Positions 51,034 through 57,785 of a stretch of 64,000 nt of DNA are shown piece after piece. The position numbers and the translations under genes are program-made. The stretch covers positions 247,533-311,532 of the forward strand of contig DASYDW010000129.1 of assembly GCA_036499395.1 (NCBI GenBank), in the 5' to 3' direction. Under the pieces are notes generated by a model, which was given only the letters and a program-made list of their open reading frames with translations, was not told the DNA's origin and made no database searches. The DNA is from Pirellulales bacterium (GTDB lineage: Bacteria; Planctomycetota; Planctomycetia; Pirellulales; JACPPG01). Position 1 is the stretch's first letter. Each line of letters begins with the position of its first letter.

Positions 51034-51615
51034 TCAGGTGCGCAATTCTTCCAGTTGGGCCAGGCGGGCCGAGATGTGCTCATCGTCAGGGATCTCGCCG
51101 CGCTGGCGGCGGTCGGCGAATTCGATCTCGAACTCCTCCAACTCGTCCTTCAGCGATAGCCGCGTCATGGGGCTCAAGCGATCGATGAAGAGCACGCCGT
51201 TCAGATGATCGGTCTCGTGTTGCACCGCGCGGGCGAACAGGCCGTCGATCGTCTCTTCGATCTCCTGCCCCATCAGGTTGTAAGCGCTGACGGTGATGAT
51301 CTCGGGACGACGCACGTCGGCGTACAGACCCGGCAGGCTCAGGCAGCCCTCTTCGGCCTCGGCCGAGCCCTTGGGTTCGCTCAGCATAGGATTAATGAAG
51401 ACCTGCTCCTCGTCCGGTTGGGCAGCGTCGCCGGTCAGGTTCAGGACGAACATCCGGTACGGCAAATCGACCTGGTTGGCCGCCAAGCCGATCCCTTTGG
51501 CCTGGTACATGAGGTCGAACATATTCCGGACGATCTGGCGCAGCTCGTCGTCGACGCGGCGCAGCGGTTTGGACGTCCGGCGAAGCGTGGGGTGGGGAAA
51601 CTGAATAATCCTCAA
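51034..51615 (-). CDS. def: Peptide deformylase
   Basis: The metalloenzyme removes the formyl group from nascent proteins. All three signature motifs are present: GIGLAANQV (motif 1, about 42-50), EEGCLSLPG (motif 2, with the metal-binding cysteine) and QHETDHLNG (motif 3, HExxH). The start MRIIQFPHPTLRRTSKPLRR is typical, and the product (193 residues) has a slightly longer C-terminal tail (FEIEFADRRQRGEIPDDEHI) than E. coli Def. It pairs functionally with fmt 461 bases downstream; the usual tight def-fmt spacing is broken by repeats. Confidence 0.95.
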   Translation of the reverse strand: MRIIQFPHPTLRRTSKPLRRVDDELRQIVRNMFDLMYQAKGIGLAANQVDLPYRMFVLNLTGDAAQPDEEQVFINPMLSEPKGSAEAEEGCLSLPGLYADVRRPEIITVSAYNLMGQEIEETIDGLFARAVQHETDHLNGVLFIDRLSPMTRLSLKDELEEFEIEFADRRQRGEIPDDEHISARLAQLEELRT

Positions 51616-52020
51616 GCCGGGTGGTCTCCGTAGATCGAATTCCGGGGGGTTGCTGGCGATTGAAGTTGTTGCCGGAATTATAGTTCTGCGCGGCCCCGCG
51701 ATGAAGTCTCGGTTTTAGCCGGCGGAATCGAGATGCCGAATCCTTGCCGGCCGGAACGCCAGCGTGCCGGGAAAACGTCACCGAGATAATCATGATTCAG
51801 GTGGGCTTATAGTAGCCTGCAGCCTGTCGCCGCCGGGAAATTACGACCGTCAGTGATCGCGCGGTTGGCGATCGCCCGATTTCTCCCTATGATTGGGTGT
51901 CTGACCACGGCCGACCGCGTCTGAAAATCGTGGCGGCTATCGATCGTCGGTGGTCGAGCGGCCCGATTCTCGGCTGTCTCCGGCTCCGGCTGAATCAAGC
52001 GCTTTGAGGAATCGATCGTC
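51616..52020. other. 405-base divergent spacer between def and ferredoxin genes
   Basis: No coding region or repeat was recognised. Both genes start away from here, so the promoters must be inside; I could not define them. Confidence 0.35.
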
Positions 52021-52413
52021 ATGGCCAAACAAGGCCCTCGCAAGAAGCTCCCCAAGGAATTGGCCGTCATCAATGCCGACAATTGCACCGGCTGCGAAGC
52101 GTGCCTTGAAGTCTGCCCCGTCGACTGCATCGTGAAAGTGCAGCAATACGACGGCATGTTCAACTTGCAAAGCTGGTGCGAGATCGACATCGAGCGTTGC
52201 GTCGGTTGCGAGGTTTGCGTTCACATCCCGCGCAAGAAGACCGACCCGTACGATTTGACGGTCTGCCCGTGGGACGCGATCGAAATGGTTCCGACCGAAC
52301 TGGTGGCGCAGACCGTGGCCGTGATCGGGGGCCCGCCGGAGTACATCCAAGAAAACTGGGATCGCCTGGTCGGCACCGCCCAGCACCTGGCCGAGCTCAA
52401 GGCCGGCGGCTAA
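52021..52413 (+). CDS. Ferredoxin with two 4Fe-4S motifs, second with an insertion
   Basis: The 130-residue electron-transfer protein has a canonical first cluster motif CTGCEACLEVCPVDC (about 22-36). The second reads CVGCEVC, followed by VHIPRKKTDPYDLTV and then CPWDA, so 15 residues rather than 3 separate the third and fourth ligands. Additional cysteines (C in CPVDC and in SWCEI) could take part. The N-terminus (MAKQGPRKKLPKELAVINAD) is basic and there is no signal peptide, so it is cytoplasmic. The C-terminal 45 residues (PPEYIQENWDRLVGTAQHLA) form a helical extension. A REPIN-like element begins 20 bases after the stop. Redox partner unknown. Confidence 0.86.
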   Translation: MAKQGPRKKLPKELAVINADNCTGCEACLEVCPVDCIVKVQQYDGMFNLQSWCEIDIERCVGCEVCVHIPRKKTDPYDLTVCPWDAIEMVPTELVAQTVAVIGGPPEYIQENWDRLVGTAQHLAELKAGG

Positions 52414-52432
52414 ACACGCTCGCGCCCATTTC

Positions 52433-52534
52433 GTAGGGTGCTCTGCGAGCACCATCTTCTCTTTCTCGCCAGGCACATGTCAGCGCGCACGAATGTGATT
52501 GCGCGTCATCACTGGTGCCCACAGGGCACCCTAC
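52433..52534. repeat. Paired-hairpin (REPIN-like) element, copy B
   Basis: The 102-base copy begins GTAGGGTGCTCTGCGAGCAC and ends GTGCCCACAGGGCACCCTAC; its centre differs from copy A mainly in single bases. It sits between the ferredoxin gene and the 3' end of the isomerase gene. Confidence 0.8.
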
Positions 52535-52552
52535 TTAAAGCCAGTTTTGCAC

Positions 52553-53380
52553 TTAGCTTTCCGTTATTTCCGCCAGGCACGATTGCATGTACTCGATGCT
52601 GTCGCGCGCCAACCGTTCGATGCCGGGCGTGTAATCGAACACTTCGACCGACACCCAGCCCCGGTAGTCGATCATGCCCAGCTCCGCGAAGATCGGCACG
52701 AAGTCGAGGTCGCCAAATCCTGGCCCCAACCGGTTCGCGTCGTTGGCGTGAAAGTGCGCGAGAATTCCGGCGTGCTTACGAATAATGTCGGGGATCGGCG
52801 TCCCCTCGCTCGACATCGCCTTGCAATCCAGATGTAACCGGCAGTGGTGCGAACCAACCATTTCGACCAGCTTCGCGCCGGCATCGGCCGTGAGCAGGAA
52901 ATCTCCCTCGGCCGGGCCGAGTGGTTCCACGGCCAGTGTGACGTCGGTCTCTTCCAGTGTCGGCAGCACCGCTTGAAAGACTTCGGCCGCGTACTCCAGC
53001 CCTTGCTCGAGCGACACGCCTGGCAGCAGGTTGCGCTGCTGCGGCGAGCCGAAGACCATAATCCGGCCTCCCAGGTCGCGGCAGAGATGGGCGAGTTCGC
53101 GAACGTATTGCGCTGTCCGCTCGCGCACGGCACGGTCCGGACTGGTCAGGTAATAGCCCGACGTTTTGGCCAGCAGCCAGTGCAGGCCGACAACTTCGAG
53201 ATCCGCGGCCTCGGCCTGGCGGCGCACCTCGGCCCGACGGCTGGCGGTAATTTCGTTGGCGTCGGTGGCGATCGTGAACGGCGCGATCTCGATGCCCGTG
53301 TATCCGCACTCGCGTGCGAAGTCGAAGGCCCTGTCAAACGGCCAGTCCAGAAAGGTCTCGTTGCAAATGGCGAATTTCAT
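52553..53380 (-). CDS. Sugar phosphate isomerase/epimerase-like TIM-barrel protein
   Basis: The 275-residue protein belongs to the xylose-isomerase-like TIM-barrel (AP endonuclease 2-type) superfamily. Landmarks are the first strand MKFAICNETFLDWPFDRAFD, GYTGIEIAPFTI, EVVGLHWLLAK, GGRIMVFGSP, VTLAVEPLGPAEGDFL, CRLHLDCKAMS with the metal-binding HxDxxK-like segment, HFHANDANRLGPGFGDLDF and YRGWVSVEVFDYTPG. Glu, Asp, His and Glu residues at the strand ends probably bind a divalent metal. Family members act on free or phosphorylated sugars and inositols. No signal peptide. The gene is convergent with the ferredoxin gene. The substrate cannot be inferred. Confidence 0.87.
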   Translation of the reverse strand: MKFAICNETFLDWPFDRAFDFARECGYTGIEIAPFTIATDANEITASRRAEVRRQAEAADLEVVGLHWLLAKTSGYYLTSPDRAVRERTAQYVRELAHLCRDLGGRIMVFGSPQQRNLLPGVSLEQGLEYAAEVFQAVLPTLEETDVTLAVEPLGPAEGDFLLTADAGAKLVEMVGSHHCRLHLDCKAMSSEGTPIPDIIRKHAGILAHFHANDANRLGPGFGDLDFVPIFAELGMIDYRGWVSVEVFDYTPGIERLARDSIEYMQSCLAEITES

Positions 53381-53601
53381 CGGTTCACAGCGGGAATCGT
53401 TTGAATCAGGATGAGTTCATGGCTGCCGACGAGCCTAGCGGTAGCAAGTTCGGCCGGCAAGCCGCGCTTGCTTGACGCCCCACGGGCTGGGGATAGGCTG
53501 AAACACGACGCGTGCCCACGTCAGCCGCCGCGGATCATACTTCGGCAAGCGAGACATTGGCGCACCGCTCGCCGTAATCCAAGGATCTTCCGAGAAACCG
53601 C

Positions 53602-54537
53602 ATGCTGACCCGACGTTCGCTAGGCTGGCCGATCACGCTGGGCGTGGTGATGATCGTGCTGCTGGTTGCGCTGACGGTGGGTTGGGTGCTGGTCGTCGTC
53701 GTGGCGGCCAACCGCGCTTCTGCGAGCGGTTATTGGTGGGCGATCCTGGCCGTGGGGACCACGTTCCTGGCGCTGGTGCTGGTCGGCGTGGTGCTCTATC
53801 TGCTGATATCAATCAAGGAAATTCGGCTCAATCAACGGCAGTCGAATTTCATCGATAGTGTCACGCACGAGCTGAAATCGCCTCTGGCTTCGTTGAAGCT
53901 GTACGTGCAAACCTTGTCGCGGCGCAATGTCACCGAAGCCCAACAAGCGGACTTTCATCGCTTCATGCTGGACGATCTACAGCGGCTCGATTCGTTGATC
54001 AACCACATGCTCGATACGGCCCGGCTGAACCAGGCCCCGCCGGCCGACGAAACGATCGACGTCGAGCTGGCCGACGTATTGCGCGGCTGCGCGAAAACGG
54101 CCTGCATGCACTATCGACTGCCTGACGAGACGATCACGCTCGACGTGCAACCGGCCCTAGTGCGAGGGCAGCCGATCGACGTTGAAATTGTGTTCCGCAA
54201 CTTGATCGACAACGCCTTGAAATATTCGGGCGATACGCCGGAGGTCCTCGTGCAATCGTGGGTGGCCGGCGGAGGGACCGTGGTCACGCGGATCATCGAC
54301 AACGGGCCGGGCATTCCTATCAACATGCGGCGCAAGATATTCGGCCGCTTCTTTCGCATCGGCAGCGAACTGGAACGCTCGAAGACCGGCACCGGGCTGG
54401 GACTGTTCATCGTGCGCACGTTGGTGAAGCGAATGCGAGGAAAGGTCAACGTGCGCGGTCGCGGCACACTGCGTGGCAGCGTGTTCGAGGTCGAACTGCC
54501 CGGCCACGAGGCGGTGCCGCAACAATCGGCGGCGTAG
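53602..54537 (+). CDS. Sensor histidine kinase with minimal sensor
   Basis: The 311-residue kinase has two membrane helices (about 10-35 and 45-70: WPITLGVVMIVLLVALTVGW and YWWAILAVGTTFLALVLVGV) separated by only about ten residues, so there is no periplasmic sensor domain. No separate HAMP domain is evident. The phosphorylation site is in FIDSVTHELKSPLASLKL (H-box), followed by FRNLIDNALKYSGDTP (N-box), IIDNGPGIPINMRRK (D/G1), FGRFFRIGSE (F) and TGTGLGLFIVRTL (G2). It should autophosphorylate and pass phosphate to the response regulator encoded next. The ending is followed by 31 bases to the regulator's start, giving a kinase-before-regulator order. The signal may be read in the membrane. 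Confidence 0.93.
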   Translation: MLTRRSLGWPITLGVVMIVLLVALTVGWVLVVVVAANRASASGYWWAILAVGTTFLALVLVGVVLYLLISIKEIRLNQRQSNFIDSVTHELKSPLASLKLYVQTLSRRNVTEAQQADFHRFMLDDLQRLDSLINHMLDTARLNQAPPADETIDVELADVLRGCAKTACMHYRLPDETITLDVQPALVRGQPIDVEIVFRNLIDNALKYSGDTPEVLVQSWVAGGGTVVTRIIDNGPGIPINMRRKIFGRFFRIGSELERSKTGTGLGLFIVRTLVKRMRGKVNVRGRGTLRGSVFEVELPGHEAVPQQSAA

Positions 54538-54568
54538 CGTACGAATTACAGCGGGGATGGCTTTTACG

Positions 54569-55321
54569 ATGGCTGCCATGGCCGATGCCAAGCACATTCT
54601 GATCGTCGAGGACGAACAGCATCTGGCGATCGGTATCAAGTACAACCTCGAGGCCGAGGGGTATCGCGTTTCGCTGGCCGGCGATGGGCCGGTGGCGCTA
54701 CGGCTGCTCGAAGAAGAGTCCGCCGGGATTGATCTGGTGATCCTGGACCTGATGCTGCCTGGCATGAGCGGTTACGCCGTCTGCGAGGGATTACGCGAGA
54801 AGGGAAATGACGTGCCGGTGCTGATGCTCAGCGCTCGCACGCTGACCGAAGATCGCATTCGCGGCATGGACGTCGGCGCCGATCAGTACCTGGAAAAGCC
54901 GTTCGATCTGGACGAGCTACTGGCGATGGTCCGCAATCTGTTGGCCCGGCGTGGGCGGGCGCCCTCGCGACCGGCGCCGCGTAAGATCGGCGACGAATAT
55001 GAATTCGGCCGCGCGCGAGTGAACTTCGACACGTTCAAAGTAACGGTCGACGGCAAGAACCTCCGCCTGACCACCTTGGAAATGAAAGTGCTGCGCTACT
55101 TCATCGAGAACGAAGGCTCGGTCATTACACGATCGCAGTTGCTGGATGATGTCTGGGGATTGTCCGGCAATCCCACCACGCGCACCGTCGACAATTTCAT
55201 TTCGCGGTTGCGCGGATATTTCGAAGTCGACCGCGATCACCCACGACATTTCTTGTCGGTGCGCGGGTCGGGCTATCGCTTCGTCTCGAAAGAAGAAGAG
55301 GCCGAAGAGCCGGCATCCTAG
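54569..55321 (+). CDS. OmpR/PhoB-type response regulator
   Basis: The 250-residue protein has a receiver domain with HILIVEDEQHLAIGIKYNLE, the phosphoacceptor aspartate in VILDLMLPGMSGYAVCEGLR, and ADQYLEKPFDLDELLAMVRN (conserved lysine). A winged-helix DNA-binding domain follows (RLTTLEMKVLRYFIENEGSV, TRTVDNFISRLRGYFEVD, FLSVRGSGYRFV). Several in-frame ATGs (54557, 54569, 54578) could be the start; 54569 is chosen because GGGGA lies about 11 bases before it. The upstream neighbour is its likely kinase. Targets are unknown. Confidence 0.93.
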   Translation: MAAMADAKHILIVEDEQHLAIGIKYNLEAEGYRVSLAGDGPVALRLLEEESAGIDLVILDLMLPGMSGYAVCEGLREKGNDVPVLMLSARTLTEDRIRGMDVGADQYLEKPFDLDELLAMVRNLLARRGRAPSRPAPRKIGDEYEFGRARVNFDTFKVTVDGKNLRLTTLEMKVLRYFIENEGSVITRSQLLDDVWGLSGNPTTRTVDNFISRLRGYFEVDRDHPRHFLSVRGSGYRFVSKEEEAEEPAS

Positions 55322-55452
55322 AGATAATTGCGAACCCACAAAGCCGAGCAGCTAACGGTAGCGCACTGATTTTTGGGGTTTATTTCCCTGGAATTCATTT
55401 CACTACGTGCGCTGATCGCTCGGCAAGCACAATGAACCTTCGAAGCCCGAGC

Positions 55453-55692
55453 TTATAACATGCTGGATGTTGGATTGTGTAGGACCCGACTAGCAGTTTC
55501 GTCGGTCAGGGGGGCCGAGGAATAGCTCCAGGCGTCATAGCCGGCCAGAGCGCTCCCCTGTTCGAATTTCCAGAAGCCGCCCGCGTCGGTCAGCGTAGCC
55601 CAATGCACGTAAGATCGCAGTTGCTCTTCCGAGCCAAACGTGGCGACCAGTCGCAGGGGCACTCGTGGTTTTGAACCATAGAGATAAAACAT
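55453..55692 (-). CDS. Small soluble protein of unknown function
   Basis: The 79-residue product starts MFYLYGSKPRVPLRLVATFG and contains SEEQLRSYVHWATLTDAGGF, WKFEQGSALAGYDAWSYSS. The composition is rich in aromatics and not repetitive. AGGAG lies seven bases before the ATG at 55692, a good ribosome-binding site, so translation is likely; the frame also extends to 55725. No family is recognised. It is convergent with the response-regulator gene. Confidence 0.6.
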   Translation of the reverse strand: MFYLYGSKPRVPLRLVATFGSEEQLRSYVHWATLTDAGGFWKFEQGSALAGYDAWSYSSAPLTDETASRVLHNPTSSML

Positions 55693-56020
55693 CGTTCGCT
55701 CCTGTGCTTTCGCATCAGATTGCAAGGGCGGTCGAACGAAGGCCCGTTGAGTTCCCCGTCAAAACCCCTTCTTGCAAGTGGTGTGCCAGCCGTCGCCGCA
55801 TACCCCGTGGTGCCGGTCCCGATGCCTACCTGGGGGGCTAGCAACGACGACGGCACTAATGCACAAATTTCGATGCGACGCGCGGCGGCGATCGATCACC
55901 AGCAAGCGCCAAATAATCTGTTTGCCTAACGCATCCCGCGCATGGCAGAATGGGTCTGCTCGCGAGTTTCTTTCGGTGCCGAGCCCTCCCCCCGCCCAAC
56001 GCTTCTTCCGCGCTCTTTCG
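55693..56020. other. 328-base spacer before the sigma factor gene
   Basis: No coding region, repeat or RNA gene is evident. The sigma gene's frame is open upstream to 55772, but that part is not sigma-like. Confidence 0.35.
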
Positions 56021-56674
56021 ATGCACGAATCCGACGTAGAACTAATGCGCCGCGCCAACCGGGACGATCCGGGGGCGTTTGCCGAATTGGTGCATCGGTA
56101 TGAGCGTGTTTTGCGGCGCGTGGCGGAGAGCCGACTAGGCACCGTCGAAGCGGCCGAAGACGTCGTGCAAGAGACGTTTCTCGCGGCCTACAAATCGCGG
56201 CACAGCTACGACGAGCGGTTTGGCTTTCGCACGTGGTTGTGGACCATCTTGCTGAATCAGTGTCGGCGCTATGCCGGCCGACAGGCGCGGCACCCGCGGG
56301 TCGTATCGATGGAAAGTCATTCGCCGGCCGATGCCCCCGCCTCCTTGGCCGAGGTCGGCGCCGGCGAGGCGGACAGCGTTCTGGGGGGCCTAATGGCCCG
56401 TGAACGCCGCGAGATTTTGCAACAACTACTGCTGAAATTGAGCACGGTGCAGGCGGACGCTCTGCGGTTGCGATTCTTCGGCGGGCTGAAGTTTCAAGAG
56501 ATCGCCGAGACGATGCAGTGCAGCCTATGCACGGCCAAGAATCGGGTTCGCTGGGGGTTGTTGAAGCTGGCTGAATTCGTGCAAGAAGAAGCGCGGGAAG
56601 AGGCGGTTACGGATCACACGGCGCGCAGCGAGCACGACATCTCGCGCGACGACGATCGGCAATCGGAAGATTAG
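56021..56674 (+). CDS. ECF-type RNA polymerase sigma factor
   Basis: The 217-residue protein has region 2 (ELMRRANRDDPGAFAELVHR, ESRLGTVEAAEDVVQETFLA, DERFGFRTWLWTILLNQCRR) and region 4 (LLLKLSTVQADALRLRFFGG, LKFQEIAETMQCSLCTAKNR, VRWGLLKLAEFVQEE), with the usual linker between. It recruits RNA polymerase to its own promoters. ATG 56021 starts right at a sigma-like N-terminus. The following gene, 12 bases downstream, encodes an anti-sigma-like membrane protein with an HxxxCxxC zinc motif, so the pair is probably co-expressed and the sigma factor held inactive until a signal arrives. The C-terminal 20 residues are acidic and free. Confidence 0.92.
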   Translation: MHESDVELMRRANRDDPGAFAELVHRYERVLRRVAESRLGTVEAAEDVVQETFLAAYKSRHSYDERFGFRTWLWTILLNQCRRYAGRQARHPRVVSMESHSPADAPASLAEVGAGEADSVLGGLMARERREILQQLLLKLSTVQADALRLRFFGGLKFQEIAETMQCSLCTAKNRVRWGLLKLAEFVQEEAREEAVTDHTARSEHDISRDDDRQSED

Positions 56675-56686
56675 GAACGCACAGCA

Positions 56687-57499
56687 ATGACGTGTGACGA
56701 CGTATTCGATATTTTGACGCGGGGTCCGTTCCCTTCGGGTGCCGCGAACGACGAACAGGTTGAGCAGCATTTGGCGCGCTGCGGCGAGTGCCGTCGGTTG
56801 GCCACGGCGCTGCGTCCGGCCGTCGAATTGTTCCAAGAGGCGATCGAGCCCGACGAGACGGCCGGCCTGCCCGGGTACCGTGGCCGCGTCGCGATGCCCG
56901 GCGCGGACGACGTTTTGCAGCATTGCGAAGAACTGTCGGGCGATGAGTTCAAGGGACTGTCCGAAGCCGGTTGGCGGCCGGCTTGGATACGAGCCGACGC
57001 CGCCGCGCGGCGTTACGGGGCACGACCGGCGCCTAAATCCGCATTGAGTAAGGTTCGGGGGGAGCCGCCGGCGTCGTTTGTTAATCGTGTCACCCGTGCC
57101 CGAACGAACCTGTTCAGGTTCGCGGCAGCCGTCATCATTGGCGTGGCGGCGGCTGCCGGCGCGCGGCCGTTGATGACCTATCAAGCGACGTCGGCGGGCA
57201 TCCCGCCTGGTCCACCAACTGCTATTGCGCAGGGGGCAACCGCCGGCGATCCTCAGAGCGACAAGCACGATTTGAACTGGCTCGCCTCGTTGTCGCTGCC
57301 GGCAACGTGCCAGGTGTCGACCGACGAACGTCCCCACGCCAAACAGGTCCGCGACCTGCACGGCATTCAATTGGCTTCAGCCGTGGCCACGGCGGGCTTC
57401 GTCTGTTGCAGCGATTGCCACAATGCGACACGGGCGGGTTTGCTCCCCGTCGGTGGGCAGGCGGTCGTGATGCGGGCCTGTACGGCCTGTCACCAATAG
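56687..57499 (+). CDS. Anti-sigma factor-like membrane protein with two C-terminal CXXCH motifs
   Basis: The 270-residue product has a zf-HC2-like anti-sigma start with HLARCGECR (H28, C32, C35), a cytoplasmic linker, one membrane helix (about 142-160: LFRFAAAVIIGVAAAAGA) and an outer part of about 105 residues. That outer part ends with CSDCH (241-245) and CTACH (265-269), the covalent haem-attachment motif of c-type cytochromes, the last only one residue before the stop. On the outer side of the membrane this could carry two haems and let the anti-sigma factor sense redox state or a haem ligand. Zinc binding by the four cysteines is an alternative. The gene follows the sigma gene by 12 bases. 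Confidence 0.8.
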   Translation: MTCDDVFDILTRGPFPSGAANDEQVEQHLARCGECRRLATALRPAVELFQEAIEPDETAGLPGYRGRVAMPGADDVLQHCEELSGDEFKGLSEAGWRPAWIRADAAARRYGARPAPKSALSKVRGEPPASFVNRVTRARTNLFRFAAAVIIGVAAAAGARPLMTYQATSAGIPPGPPTAIAQGATAGDPQSDKHDLNWLASLSLPATCQVSTDERPHAKQVRDLHGIQLASAVATAGFVCCSDCHNATRAGLLPVGGQAVVMRACTACHQ

Positions 57500-57612
57500 C
57501 AGCGCCGGCCGAGCCTTTTGCCGAAGTCGGAACGTCGCGAATCGCCCGCCCCAGGGCCGTTTATCGGGCCTGAATCGGTCCTGTCGTGGGCCGTAAGCCT
57601 GCGAGGGATCCT

Positions 57613-57650
57613 CGCGAAAAAGACCGTCTCAACCTCGGGTTTTTTCGGTT
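57613..57650. terminator. Possible weak terminator after the anti-sigma gene
   Basis: CGAAAAA and TTTTTCG flank a CCG/CGG stem with mismatches. It lies about 115 bases after the anti-sigma stop and is only suggestive. Confidence 0.25.
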
Positions 57651-57785
57651 TACAACTACGTAACCCACAGTCAAACTGGACGTTTGGTTCGAGTCGTTCC
57701 TGACCAAAGTGTGGGGCATGGTGCGCCGTCGGCGTCCTCGTGCGAAGCGCTACTGCCCAGCGTGATTCCTTTCGCGGAGCCTAGC

